64,000 nt of DNA from OLB9 sp041392785 (GCA_041392785.1 JAWKLK010000001.1:372001-436000); one strand, 5' to 3'. Positions 15,283 through 24,741 are shown, counted from the first letter of the stretch. The notes: generated from the sequence alone by a model not told the origin. Made by a program: numbers and translations.

Positions 15283-17238
15283 ATGGCAAAAAAGTTAAAT
15301 AAACAAGATAAACCTATCGCAGCTAAAAATGATATCAAGGTCAAAGCAACAAAACAAAAGCTATTTATCTGGCCTATACTTGCTGCGGTTGTTATCACAT
15401 TTTTATGTTTTTTACCTTCGCTAAAATGTGAATTTGTAAATTGGGATGACGATAAAAACTTTTATGAAAATAATGTCATCACAGAAGTGAATAAAGCTAA
15501 CTTTTGGAATCATACAAAAAAAATATTTACCACTGGAGTGATAGGAAACTATAACCCACTACCCATCTGGACTTTCGCAATAGAAAAAATAGTGTTTGGG
15601 CTTGACAATCCTTCTCGTTGGCACCTCAACAACCTCCTTTTACATCTTCTGTGTGTAGTGTTGGCATACAGATTAGCAATCTTGTTGGGATTAAAATGGC
15701 AAGGTGCGCTCATTGTGAGTCTGCTCTTTGGCATCCATCCCATGCGTGTGGAATCTGTGGCTTGGGTGACTGAACGCAAAGATGTCTTATTCGGTGCGTT
15801 TTATCTGGGAGCCTTGATACAGTATGTAAAATTTAAATCTGATGAAAAAGCATCGAGATGGATATGGATGACCATTTTGTTTTTATTATCACTATTTTCA
15901 AAAATACAAGCGGTTTCGTTGCCTCTATCGATGATGGCTATCGATTATTTCCTTGACAAAAAATGGGAATTCAAAAGCATTATTTCTAAGATACCATTTT
16001 TTATACTGAGCTTAATCTTTGGAATCATAGGTATCTTGACTTTGAAGGAATTTGGATCTCTAGAGAGCGCAGCAACAGTGACTGTTTTCAATCCCTTCCA
16101 AAGACTCTTCATCGGTTCATACAGTTTCATGATCTATCTTATTAAATTGCTTGTGCCCTTCAGGCTTTCGCCTCTATATCCTTATCCCAACTACATACCC
16201 ATCATCATGTATGTATCTATGATTATGCTTCCGATAACGCTTTATCTGCTGTATTTCACTTATAAAACAGAGAGAAAAAGCATCTTCTTTGGTCTCATTT
16301 TTTTCATTGTTAATATTATATTTTTACTTCAAATCTTAGGCGCAGGCCAAGGATTTTTGGCGGACAGATTTACGTATATTGCCTATTTTGGTCTGTTTTT
16401 TATAACAGGATATTACTTCGATTATTTTCTCAATCGCAACAGCACTTATGCTAACTTTTTGAGTGCAGGTGTAGCATTATATCTTAGCGCAATGGCTTTT
16501 ATCACCTATAATCAAACCAAAGTATGGACTAATAGCGAAACATTGTGGACCCATGTACTAAAGTATTATAAAAACACTACACTTCCATATGGCAACAGGG
16601 CAAATTATCTTAGAGATGAAGGCAAAATCAGAGAAGCACTCAGTGATTATAACTCCACATTATCCATGAAACCTGACCAGCCTGGTGCATACAATAGCAG
16701 AGGTAAATTATACTTTGGATTGGCAAAAGGTCAAGACACGCTATTATTGGCTTTGGATGATTACAACAAAGCCATCCAATATGATTCTACGGAAGGTGAA
16801 TATTGGGTCAATCGAGGCGCTACCTATGCAAGACTTGGTCAATTGGACAAATCCATTGCTGACTTTAATAAAGGCTTACTTTTAAAGCCAGATCATGCTG
16901 TGGGATATATGAATAGATCCATCATCTATCAGAATTTGGGTAGAATAGATTTGGCAATTCAAGATATCGATTCTTACTTGAGACTAATACCTACCAATTC
17001 TGATCTGTGGTATGAAAAGGGAAGAGCATTGAGGTTAGTCAATAAGACCGAAGAAGCCATTGTAGCCTATAGTCAAGCCATAAACCTAAACAATGCAAAA
17101 GGAATATATTTTTATGAAAGATCGAGAGCTTACTTTACCATACAAAAAATGCAAGAAGCTAAAGCAGATTTGGGCAGAGCTATAAACCTTGGATTTAGAG
17201 GTGATGACCCATTATATTTACAGCAAATGGGTTATTGA
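15283..17238 (+). CDS. TMTC-like membrane glycosyltransferase with C-terminal TPR repeats
   Basis: Protein of 651 aa. After a basic 28-residue N-terminus come about eleven membrane segments; the first loop has FVNWDDDKNFYENN with the acidic cluster Asp55-57, and GIHPMRVESVAWVTERKDVL is the signature segment shared with animal TMTC O-mannosyltransferases and their bacterial relatives. Residues about 425-645 hold five or six TPRs (for example REALSDYNSTLSMKPDQ and KSIADFNKGLLLKPDH), probably periplasmic. The expected activity is transfer of a sugar from a polyprenyl phosphate to protein or another envelope acceptor; not shown by sequence alone. The stop overlaps the region just before the GT4 start. 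Confidence 0.8.
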   Translation: MAKKLNKQDKPIAAKNDIKVKATKQKLFIWPILAAVVITFLCFLPSLKCEFVNWDDDKNFYENNVITEVNKANFWNHTKKIFTTGVIGNYNPLPIWTFAIEKIVFGLDNPSRWHLNNLLLHLLCVVLAYRLAILLGLKWQGALIVSLLFGIHPMRVESVAWVTERKDVLFGAFYLGALIQYVKFKSDEKASRWIWMTILFLLSLFSKIQAVSLPLSMMAIDYFLDKKWEFKSIISKIPFFILSLIFGIIGILTLKEFGSLESAATVTVFNPFQRLFIGSYSFMIYLIKLLVPFRLSPLYPYPNYIPIIMYVSMIMLPITLYLLYFTYKTERKSIFFGLIFFIVNIIFLLQILGAGQGFLADRFTYIAYFGLFFITGYYFDYFLNRNSTYANFLSAGVALYLSAMAFITYNQTKVWTNSETLWTHVLKYYKNTTLPYGNRANYLRDEGKIREALSDYNSTLSMKPDQPGAYNSRGKLYFGLAKGQDTLLLALDDYNKAIQYDSTEGEYWVNRGATYARLGQLDKSIADFNKGLLLKPDHAVGYMNRSIIYQNLGRIDLAIQDIDSYLRLIPTNSDLWYEKGRALRLVNKTEEAIVAYSQAINLNNAKGIYFYERSRAYFTIQKMQEAKADLGRAINLGFRGDDPLYLQQMGY

Positions 17239-17240
17239 TA

Positions 17241-18338
17241 ATGCGAATAGGAATCAATGGAAGACTGTTCTATCAGTTTCCTATGGAAGGCATAGCAAGG
17301 TACACGTATCACCACACCTATGAAATGGCATTGGCACATCCTTATGATTCCTTTTATGTCTATCTGGATAGGAAATCAAAACATCAGTTGGATTTTCCGA
17401 AAAATGTGAAGATCATTCTGATTCCATTTCCTACTAGACACCCAAAGTTGATAGAAGTATATTTCAATTATATTCTACCACTGTTTTTTAGATTGCACCG
17501 CATCGATGTTTTTTATTCGGGAGATTATTACCTGAGTTTATATACTAAAATTCCCCAAATTATGGTCATACATGATTTGGCATACATACATTATCCGCAA
17601 CATTTGCCACGCCATATTTTGGACTATTATAAAAAGGCCATGCCCAAATGGATAAGAAAAGCTGCCGCCATCATCACTGTTTCAAATTATGTCAAAGCAG
17701 ATGTATCAAAACAATTTAATGTCTCTATTGATGCTGTCTCAGGTAATGCTGTATCTACTGAAAACATAACCACAACCCAAGTAAACCTACCAAGTGCACG
17801 ACCCTTTTTTGTTTACATTGGATCCATACATCCAAGAAAAAACATTGAAAATATGGTTAATGGTTTTTTACAATTTAATGCACAACATCGGTCAGATTAT
17901 CAATTGATTATAGCGGGCAGAATAGCTTGGAAGTCCAATACATTATATCAAATTTTTGATAAAGAAAAATCTGTACATTATATTGGAGAAGTTACCGAAG
18001 AAGAAAAATGGGATCTGCTCATCAGGTCCAAGGCTGTGGTGTATCTCTCACTATTTGAAGGTTTTGGTATTCCCATATTAGAGGCTTTTGCTGCAAAAAC
18101 ACTAGTTATTACGTCCAATACCACATCTATGCCTGAAGTAGGTCAAACTGCTGCTTTGTACGCCGATCCTCAAAGTGTTGAAGAGATTGCACTTGCATTT
18201 AATCAAGCGGCAACCTTACATAACAGAACACAACGAATTCTGGCCGGAACGCATAGATTAGATGATTTTACATGGCAGAACGAAGCTGCCAAAACATATA
18301 AAGTGATACAAGATGTATTCCAAAAACAATCCCATTGA
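17241..18338 (+). CDS. glycosyltransferase family 4 (GT-B fold)
   Basis: Retaining GT-B enzyme of about 365 aa using a nucleotide-sugar donor. The N-terminal domain begins MRIGINGRLFYQFPMEGIARY; the C-terminal domain has VYIGSIHPRKNIENM and the donor-binding FEGFGIPILEAFA, where the paired Glu residues coordinate the donor. ATG at 17241 is chosen because the upstream TTG at 17235 overlaps the previous stop. It follows the TMTC-like gene by 2 nt and is followed by coaX after 1 nt, so the three genes very probably form one transcript. Acceptor unknown; glycan chain extension is plausible. Confidence 0.88.
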   Translation: MRIGINGRLFYQFPMEGIARYTYHHTYEMALAHPYDSFYVYLDRKSKHQLDFPKNVKIILIPFPTRHPKLIEVYFNYILPLFFRLHRIDVFYSGDYYLSLYTKIPQIMVIHDLAYIHYPQHLPRHILDYYKKAMPKWIRKAAAIITVSNYVKADVSKQFNVSIDAVSGNAVSTENITTTQVNLPSARPFFVYIGSIHPRKNIENMVNGFLQFNAQHRSDYQLIIAGRIAWKSNTLYQIFDKEKSVHYIGEVTEEEKWDLLIRSKAVVYLSLFEGFGIPILEAFAAKTLVITSNTTSMPEVGQTAALYADPQSVEEIALAFNQAATLHNRTQRILAGTHRLDDFTWQNEAAKTYKVIQDVFQKQSH

Positions 18339-18339
18339 T

Positions 18340-19122
18340 ATGATATTATGTATCGATATTGGCAATACTAATATTGTCATTGCTTTGAATAAAGACAACA
18401 GTTGGACCAATGCGTTTAGATATGAAACCAAGAATAATCAGCCTATTTTTTTCTATGAACAGGCATTAAGAAGTATTTTTCTTGAATGGGAAATTCCACT
18501 CTCTGCATGCAAACACATATGTATCAGCTGCGTGGTGCCTGAGTTAAAAAGAATCATTGAAGATGCTGTCATCAATGTCACCGGAAACGATCCTTTGGTG
18601 ATAGATAGTTCGACCTACCCTCTTATTGACATGCATATTCCATTACATCAAGAGATAGGTAGCGATCTGGTATGTAATGCGTATGCTACCCTGCAAAGAT
18701 GTACATCGCCTTGTATGGTTATCGATTTTGGAACAGCGTTAACTTTTACATTAATATCTAGGGAAAAGGGAATTTTCGGTGTCACCATAGCGCCGGGAAT
18801 AAAATCGGCCATCCATGCTTTAGATCAGGAGACGGCACTATTGCCAGCTGTACCGTTAGAGTTGCCTCCGTCAGCAATAGGACACAATACTGTCACGGCT
18901 ATACAATCAGGCATACTTTGGGGATATGTAGGATTGGTAAACGGACTTATTGACAAAATTGAGAGTGAGTTAGGTGAAAAAGTAGACATTACCGTCACTG
19001 GAGGCCTATCTGCCATCTTAAGTCCTGTCATGCCTAGATTACAAAATCTAGACAAAATGCTGACACTGGATGGTATGCGGTTAATCTATCATCATCTGCA
19101 AACAAAAAATGCCATCGGTTAG
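18340..19122 (+). CDS. coaX: type III pantothenate kinase
   Basis: Phosphorylates pantothenate as the first step of coenzyme A synthesis. The 260-aa protein starts MILCIDIGNTNIVIAL, the N-terminal nucleotide-binding motif of the ASKHA fold, and has VIDFGTALTFT with the catalytic Asp region and VTGGLSAIL near the C-terminus. The ATG at 18340, 1 nt after the GT4 stop, is preferred over an upstream in-frame ATG at 18313 that would overlap the GT4 coding end. Its association with glycosyltransferase genes looks positional. A hairpin terminator overlaps the stop codon. Confidence 0.95.
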   Translation: MILCIDIGNTNIVIALNKDNSWTNAFRYETKNNQPIFFYEQALRSIFLEWEIPLSACKHICISCVVPELKRIIEDAVINVTGNDPLVIDSSTYPLIDMHIPLHQEIGSDLVCNAYATLQRCTSPCMVIDFGTALTFTLISREKGIFGVTIAPGIKSAIHALDQETALLPAVPLELPPSAIGHNTVTAIQSGILWGYVGLVNGLIDKIESELGEKVDITVTGGLSAILSPVMPRLQNLDKMLTLDGMRLIYHHLQTKNAIG

Positions 19123-19138
19123 GACAGCATTTTTATTA
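19104..19138 (+). terminator. rho-independent terminator at the coaX end, possibly bidirectional
   Basis: AAAAATGC (19105-19112) pairs with GCATTTTT (19127-19134), loop 14 nt; the coaX TAG lies in the loop. A and T runs on both sides could serve both converging genes. Confidence 0.6.
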
Positions 19139-19156
19139 TAATTGCTAAAAATAGTA

Positions 19157-21211
19157 TTAATTTTGTTTAAGGCGTTCTAAGATTCCATTATTATCTATGA
19201 CGATTTCTGCCGTTTTAAACCCTCTATTGCGAGCTTGTATCATCGCAGACTTAGCATCATCGATATTTTGATATCCTGCCAAAATAAAGATTGTCCATCC
19301 GCCCTTGGTCCATTGTTCTATCCTACCAAGATCTTTAACCTTACTGATATCAAACCAGATGGGATCTTCATAAGATGCCAATCTTACTTTATACTTGTTT
19401 GTAGCCATATAATCTTTGGCAACTTCTGGATTTCGAGTGTTGAAATTACCTTCGTCACTAAAGGATTGGTGGTCTTTGCCAGATAGAATCAGTTCCATCG
19501 TGGCAGTATTCAGAGACTCATATGTGATGAAGGCATCCTTATATCCATTGCTTCTTACCATTGTCAATATTTGCTCGGCTTCGGATCTGTCATTAAAATA
19601 TCCCAATCTTACTTTGATACTTCTATTGACATACATTTTGTAAATATTGCCGTATTTTACAAGCGGTCTGAATTGATTAAAATTTGGTCGTGATGCAGAA
19701 ATAGAAGCCAGCTGGATAAAAAATACTTCCTCTCCTTGTATTAACTCACCTACTGAGACTCTATGAGCTCCAACCCAGCTTGCATTCTCACTGTCATCTT
19801 TAGCTCCTACTTTTGATGGGTCGAAATCAGGCAGTTTAAATGCCACTTCTTTATGTGCAACCATCGCCCCAGCTTCGGGATTACCTGTATGCTGAGTCAC
19901 TTCTGCTTCCAACTTCTCTAATGACACGGCTGGAGGTGGTACTACATCTACAAGCATTTCCGGCTCAGAATTCATTATTTTTATGGCTTTATAGATGTCA
20001 TTTCCACCTTTTCCTCCCAATCTATTGGATGTAAAGTATACCGCATCATTTTTTAAACATGGATAATAATCATCACCCATACTGTTGATGCCATTTCCCA
20101 TATTTTCTGGTATAGACCATACGCCAGATATTACATTGCTTTTGAATATATCATAACCACCTAAACCATAATAAAAATCCGATGCAAAATACAATGTTCC
20201 TTTTTCTAGATATGGAGTGATTTCATTTCCACTTGAATTAATTTCTGCTCCCAAATTTTCAGGTAAGCTCCATTTTCCTTCACTAAGATAACTCACATAT
20301 ATATCGTATCCTCCGAAACCACCTTGTCTATTCGAAGCAAAATAAAGCGCATTTCCATCATAGGCCAAATGCATAGAGTGTGTTGATGCTCCTACCTCAT
20401 TATAAGGAAAAGCCTTATATGATTCCACTTCACCTTTATCATTTAAAGATGCGATATATAAACTTGATGAAACACTTGGATTGACCAATGTATAGTTTTC
20501 TGATAAATTAGACTCAATAACCGCCAGTGATTTGCCATTGTCAGCAAAACTTACTGGCCCGACATGGTTTATCTTTTCATTTGGCAATTTCATGAGTGTC
20601 AATCGACTTTTTCTGTCATTATACACATATGATCTGTGACTGTCATTTTCTGTATTCATCATTCTTTCTGACTCAGTCAATAAAAAGTCATTACGGAATG
20701 AAGAAATCACTGGTAATCCTTTAAAAAATGTCAATCCAAAATCCGAACTGCTGCTATTTGATGGTACCACCATTGCATCATAAGAGGGCTTATTATGTGC
20801 CAAAAGAAGGCTTTTGTCACAATTATTATACAAAATTTCACCTTCTTCAGGATGAAATGCTTTGTACAATTGAAACTTTTCCTTTGCTTTGGCATACTCT
20901 CCTTTGGATACTAAGACGTTACCATAAATTTTGTAAAAATCAGGGTTCCAAATCTGAGACTCAGGTACAGAGCTTAATAATTTTTCAGCTTCTGAGAATT
21001 CACCCAATTTGGCTTGAACAATCCCTAATCCAAGAATGGCATTGATATCTTCGCTGTTGTCTTTGAGATAAGACTTATAAGTTTCAGCGGCTTCCTGATA
21101 TTTGCCATTGTTAAACTGAAGCTCAGCTTTGCGCAAAGCTTTTTGAGCATTCACACCGAAAGAGAATACTCCAAATAGTACAAATAATAAAAAAAATGTT
21201 TTCTTTAGCAT
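19157..21211 (-). CDS. TPR - WD40-like propeller (PD40) - SPOR-domain envelope protein
   Basis: Exported protein of 684 aa with a signal peptide (cleavage near GVNAQ). Residues about 24-130 are TPRs (KALRKAELQFNNGKYQEAAE). Residues about 190-410 contain PD40-type blades with the repeated pattern YFASNRQGGFGGYDIY and YFTSNRLGGKGGNDIY. The C-terminal part has one clear SPOR-like domain (about 500-570) and a second related segment (about 610-680), folds that bind peptidoglycan lacking stem peptides or act as dimer modules. The order resembles T9SS PorE-like proteins, but with SPOR in place of the OmpA domain. Likely periplasmic, linking the cell wall to an outer-membrane machine; exact role unknown. 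Confidence 0.75.
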   Translation of the reverse strand: MLKKTFFLLFVLFGVFSFGVNAQKALRKAELQFNNGKYQEAAETYKSYLKDNSEDINAILGLGIVQAKLGEFSEAEKLLSSVPESQIWNPDFYKIYGNVLVSKGEYAKAKEKFQLYKAFHPEEGEILYNNCDKSLLLAHNKPSYDAMVVPSNSSSSDFGLTFFKGLPVISSFRNDFLLTESERMMNTENDSHRSYVYNDRKSRLTLMKLPNEKINHVGPVSFADNGKSLAVIESNLSENYTLVNPSVSSSLYIASLNDKGEVESYKAFPYNEVGASTHSMHLAYDGNALYFASNRQGGFGGYDIYVSYLSEGKWSLPENLGAEINSSGNEITPYLEKGTLYFASDFYYGLGGYDIFKSNVISGVWSIPENMGNGINSMGDDYYPCLKNDAVYFTSNRLGGKGGNDIYKAIKIMNSEPEMLVDVVPPPAVSLEKLEAEVTQHTGNPEAGAMVAHKEVAFKLPDFDPSKVGAKDDSENASWVGAHRVSVGELIQGEEVFFIQLASISASRPNFNQFRPLVKYGNIYKMYVNRSIKVRLGYFNDRSEAEQILTMVRSNGYKDAFITYESLNTATMELILSGKDHQSFSDEGNFNTRNPEVAKDYMATNKYKVRLASYEDPIWFDISKVKDLGRIEQWTKGGWTIFILAGYQNIDDAKSAMIQARNRGFKTAEIVIDNNGILERLKQN

Positions 21212-21246
21212 GACCCTAGTATTTTAATAAATACATATTAAAGTTG

Positions 21247-21254
21247 CAAATATA
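21247..21254 (-). promoter_or_regulatory. Bacteroidota-type -7 element
   Basis: TATATTTG on the minus strand, 35 nt before the ATG at 21211. No -33 TTTG at standard distance. Confidence 0.45.
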
Positions 21255-21400
21255 GTATTAATAATTGATATGTAGTATAAAATATATTAATTTTTTATCT
21301 AATTTGTAAAATTTTATATAATTTTATGGTATTCCCTTAAACCCATTCATAATCAAGGCGAAAGGAATCAACAAAAAAACAGGAAAACTATGTTTTAGTA

Positions 21401-23203
21401 TCAATAATCATAATCTAAGGCAGCGATATTAGCTCGCACCCTAAATCCATAAGCATGATGATCGCTTTTGACACTCTCTCGATCGCGAGTTCTATAATTT
21501 CCATACAGATCGATACAAAAGTTGTGAAGAAACTCGTAACTTACCGTTAATCCAGCACTTACAATAGTATTTTTTACTCCTTGAGCTACAAAATTGCCAT
21601 AATCTGATGTGCGTAAATTGTAGTTGAGTAGGATATTATTTCCATAGTTAAGACCATCTTTATCTTCGCCATATTTTGTTATCATACCTTTGGCAGTCAG
21701 GGTGATTTTATTAATTGGAACATATCTAATCAATAAAATCTTTTCATCAAAACTTGCTCCTAGAATGTGTGCCAACGGCTGATTGTAATTGCTATAGCTT
21801 GCCACTGAGTTTTCAGACACTTCATTTAATGGTTGCCAGTGAGTATAGGTGTATGGTCTCACCACATTAGACTCTAGTTGCAAGTCCAAGTGGTCTATCC
21901 CAAAGGCATTGATATACTTTAGTCCAGCTTGATACCCAAATTTATTCGCCCACCAACCAGATGCTTTTTGTACTTCTGATAGCTTAAACTCATCCAAGAC
22001 AATTTGGCCATAAAGTGAGAATCTTTTGAGTACATTCCATCTTACATTCAATCCCAAAATGACATTATCAGAACTATTCAGGCTATGTTCAATGGATCTA
22101 TAAAAAATCACTGGATTGAGGTATTGGAATTCAAAGTGGTTTTCCCTTCCAAAGACTACCGTCTCAAATACACCCACTTCAAAATTGTGATGAGGAATGA
22201 AGGTCAAATAATGTGTGGCCGCATACTTTCGCGGTAATATTTCATACTGCGGGGACTGAATGATAGAAATGGGAGAAAGCTCCGAGAAAATATTCTGATA
22301 CCTGAATTTCCATAATTTCCAATCCAATTTCAGATAAAGATAATTGGAAGCATAATCTGAAAGTAATAAAGATCTATACCCATCACCAATAAAATGATTG
22401 TCATGACCAAATTCTACGCTTATACTCTTAATTGGATTAAATCCTATGTAAGCCACCGTATTAAAATAATCATATCCAGTTAAATTATCCACTACGCCAG
22501 AGCTGAATCCCTTAAACGAGCCTTGTCCAGGAATGGCTTGAAACTTACTTATTCTATCTGTCACAAAATCCGTAAAATGTCTTTGATTTTCTAGCAAACG
22601 TGTGTACACATATACCTTTTTGTCTATATATGCTCTCAATTCTATTCCTCGAGTATTTTGAAATACATATGGATCATATGCTGGCTGCTCAGTAAAACCA
22701 AAATCAAAAACAGGGTTGAGATAAAGCTCGAAGGATGGAGTTTTGATATCAAAAAAATTAGCCTTATTTTGATAGAAATATGTCAATATAGGCTGACGAT
22801 CAATACTATTTATATCTATGCTGCCATCACTGTCTCCAGCAAATTCTAGTTCGTCTTGAGTCCTAAAGATTCCATTCTGCTTGTTTTTGTCGGTTTCATC
22901 AAATATGACTATTTGATGTTTGTGCTCATAATTGTCAGCGATGCAATGGAGAACATCCTTTTTATCTTTTTCTGATAATGATTCATTTTGCAAGATATTA
23001 TTGAAAAACTCAGCAGCGTTTTTTCTGTCTAAGTTACCTTTTGAAGATGTGTAAATGGAATCAGATATACCTAAAATTTGTAGTCTATTATATGAAATTT
23101 GTGATAAGCTCTGCCGCTCAAATCTAGGAGATTGAGCTATGCCATATTGCAAAGATCCTGCAATAAAAATTATAATATAGAAGACAAGAGATTTACAACT
23201 CAT
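21401..23203 (-). CDS. outer-membrane beta-barrel protein, RemB/Wzi (capsule assembly)-like
   Basis: Protein of 600 aa with a signal peptide (cleavage near GIAQ). Residues about 150-600 are a beta-barrel with many aromatic-rich alternating strands. FNPIKSISVEFGHDNHFIGDGYRSLLLSDYA (spread over about 255-285) and the FQYLNPVIFYR segment match the Wzi-like family that includes the gliding-motility protein RemB of flavobacteria. It may hold or export a surface polysaccharide, or support a gliding adhesin; both are family-based inference. The N-terminal ~120 residues are soluble. Single gene with its own promoter near 23298-23325. Confidence 0.7.
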   Translation of the reverse strand: MSCKSLVFYIIIFIAGSLQYGIAQSPRFERQSLSQISYNRLQILGISDSIYTSSKGNLDRKNAAEFFNNILQNESLSEKDKKDVLHCIADNYEHKHQIVIFDETDKNKQNGIFRTQDELEFAGDSDGSIDINSIDRQPILTYFYQNKANFFDIKTPSFELYLNPVFDFGFTEQPAYDPYVFQNTRGIELRAYIDKKVYVYTRLLENQRHFTDFVTDRISKFQAIPGQGSFKGFSSGVVDNLTGYDYFNTVAYIGFNPIKSISVEFGHDNHFIGDGYRSLLLSDYASNYLYLKLDWKLWKFRYQNIFSELSPISIIQSPQYEILPRKYAATHYLTFIPHHNFEVGVFETVVFGRENHFEFQYLNPVIFYRSIEHSLNSSDNVILGLNVRWNVLKRFSLYGQIVLDEFKLSEVQKASGWWANKFGYQAGLKYINAFGIDHLDLQLESNVVRPYTYTHWQPLNEVSENSVASYSNYNQPLAHILGASFDEKILLIRYVPINKITLTAKGMITKYGEDKDGLNYGNNILLNYNLRTSDYGNFVAQGVKNTIVSAGLTVSYEFLHNFCIDLYGNYRTRDRESVKSDHHAYGFRVRANIAALDYDY

Positions 23204-23297
23204 TATATTTAATTTTCAAAAAAGACGAATTAATAATCATTGATCCACAATGTAATACCTCAAATACTTATCCTAAATAAGAAAAACGTACCACTTT

Positions 23298-23325
23298 CAA
23301 AGGTAGTACAATTCTAGTTTACAAA
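23298..23325 (-). promoter_or_regulatory. probable Bacteroidota promoter for the RemB/Wzi-like gene
   Basis: TACCTTTG (23298-23305, minus strand) with TTTG 16 nt upstream (23322-23325). Spacing is shorter than in the best sites of the window. Leader about 90 nt. Confidence 0.5.
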
Positions 23326-23358
23326 GCAAGTATTGCACAAATAGTATCACATTTAAAC

Positions 23359-23393
23359 AAAAAAAAAGCAGCATCCAAACTATGAATACTGCT
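23359..23393 (-). terminator. rho-independent terminator of tRNA-Val
   Basis: Ten-pair stem (23384-23393 with 23367-23376, two G-U pairs), 7-nt loop, followed on the minus strand by a run of seven to eight T. It begins just 7 nt after the CCA end of the tRNA. Confidence 0.75.
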
Positions 23394-23399
23394 TCTTAA

Positions 23400-23477
23400 T
23401 GGTGGGAGATGAGGGATTCGAACCCCCGACCCTATCGGTGTAAACGATATGCTCTAAACCAGCTGAGCTAATCTCCC
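23400..23477 (-). tRNA. tRNA-Val (anticodon TAC)
   Basis: Full cloverleaf on the minus strand: acceptor GGGAGAT/ATCTCCC, D-arm GCTC/GAGC, anticodon stem TATCG/CGATA with loop TTTACAC (anticodon TAC, reads GTA/GTG and possibly other Val codons), T-arm GGGGG-TTCGAAT-CCCTC. Discriminator A and an encoded CCA (23400-23402) are present. It has its own promoter upstream and terminator downstream, so it is a single-gene unit. Confidence 0.96.
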
Positions 23478-23513
23478 AATCTAATAAAACATGGCTTTTC
23501 TTAAAAAGCGACG

Positions 23514-23544
23514 CAAAGATAGATGTATTAATTAATTTGACAAA
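23514..23544 (-). promoter_or_regulatory. Bacteroidota promoter of tRNA-Val
   Basis: TTTG (23541-23544), exact 19-nt spacer, TATCTTTG (23514-23521) on the minus strand; predicted start about 30 nt before the mature tRNA. One of the two cleanest promoters in the window. Confidence 0.8.
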
Positions 23545-23559
23545 GCAAATTTGGAAAAT

Positions 23560-24675
23560 TTATTTTTTTATTTCCACAAAGGGTAATTCTACAATTGTTG
23601 CTTCCAGCATCTTACTTCCTATACCTACTTTGATAGTATTGCCAATGGCGGATTGGCCTATCGCAACATAACCCATGCCGATAGGCTTGTCCAAAGATGG
23701 AGACTGCGTGCCTGAAGTCACTACACCTATTTCCTCATCATTATCATTATATAATAGATAGCCATGTCTCGGTACTCTACGTTCATTTAACACAAAGGCC
23801 GCAAGCTTTTTTTGCAAACCATTGTCTTTTTGTGCCAGCAACCATTCGCGACCATTAAAATCTTTGGTCTTTTTAAGTTTGGTAATCCACCCCAAACCTG
23901 CTTCTAATGGTGACGTGGTGTCATCGATATCATTGCCATACAAACAATATCCCATTTCTAATCTCAAAGTATCTCTTGCCCCCAATCCGCACGGTTTTAT
24001 TTCGTAATCTTTGCCAGCTTTCATGACGGCATCCCACAATGCTTTTGTGTCCTTGTCATCTACGTACAATTCAAAACCGCCGCTACCTGTATATCCTGTT
24101 GCCGAAATTAGGACATTTGGAATACCCGCTATGGTGCCTTTAGTAAAATGGTAATATTCAATAGCACTCAAATCCACATCAGTAAGATTCTGCAATGCTG
24201 CAATAGCATTGGGACCTTGCACAGCTATCAAACCAGCCTTATCAGAGATATTTATCAGCCTAGTGTCATAGGTATTATGAGCAGAAATCCATGCCCAATC
24301 TTTGTCCATATTGGATGCATTGACCACCAGCATAAAAGCTTGCTCACCTTCACTACACTGATCATCAAACAATCTGTAAACCAATAAGTCATCTACAATA
24401 CCGCCATCGTGGTTTGGCATGCAACTATACTGAACATCGCCTGGATTTAACTTCGATGCATCATTGCTTGTGACTTTTTGCACCAATTGCAAAGCCTCAC
24501 GACCTTTGACAATAAATTCACCCATGTGCGAAACATCAAAAACCCCAACACTATTTCTAACTGCAAAATGCTCATCTGTGATAGATGTATAGGATATAGG
24601 CATATTGAAGCCGGCAAACTCGGCCATTTTTGCTCCCAAAGCTATATGTGTATCTGTTAGAGGTGTTGGTTTCAT
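23560..24675 (-). CDS. gcvT: aminomethyltransferase (glycine cleavage system T protein)
   Basis: Folate-dependent enzyme of 371 aa that releases ammonia from aminomethyl-lipoyl H protein and forms methylene-tetrahydrofolate. Typical segments are MPISYTSITDEHFAVRNSVGVFDVSHMGE, here read over residues about 25-53, VQYSCMPNHDGGIVDDLLVYR, ISATGYTGSGGFELY (about 190) and the C-terminal barrel with GVVTSGTQSPSLDKPIGMGYV. Length is normal. gcvH and gcvP are not in the window. It has a well-formed promoter at 24742-24772 and is divergent from the Hsp20 genes. Confidence 0.96.
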   Translation of the reverse strand: MKPTPLTDTHIALGAKMAEFAGFNMPISYTSITDEHFAVRNSVGVFDVSHMGEFIVKGREALQLVQKVTSNDASKLNPGDVQYSCMPNHDGGIVDDLLVYRLFDDQCSEGEQAFMLVVNASNMDKDWAWISAHNTYDTRLINISDKAGLIAVQGPNAIAALQNLTDVDLSAIEYYHFTKGTIAGIPNVLISATGYTGSGGFELYVDDKDTKALWDAVMKAGKDYEIKPCGLGARDTLRLEMGYCLYGNDIDDTTSPLEAGLGWITKLKKTKDFNGREWLLAQKDNGLQKKLAAFVLNERRVPRHGYLLYNDNDEEIGVVTSGTQSPSLDKPIGMGYVAIGQSAIGNTIKVGIGSKMLEATIVELPFVEIKK

Positions 24676-24741
24676 GTATTTGGTGTTTATAATTTGAAAT
24701 TTACTTTAAAATAGGCATGCATCACAATTCTGACGCAATAG

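Noticed and set aside
17235..17240. TTG as start of the GT4 gene
   Set aside because: It overlaps the stop of the TMTC-like gene and is followed two codons later by ATG at 17241, which matches the family N-terminus.
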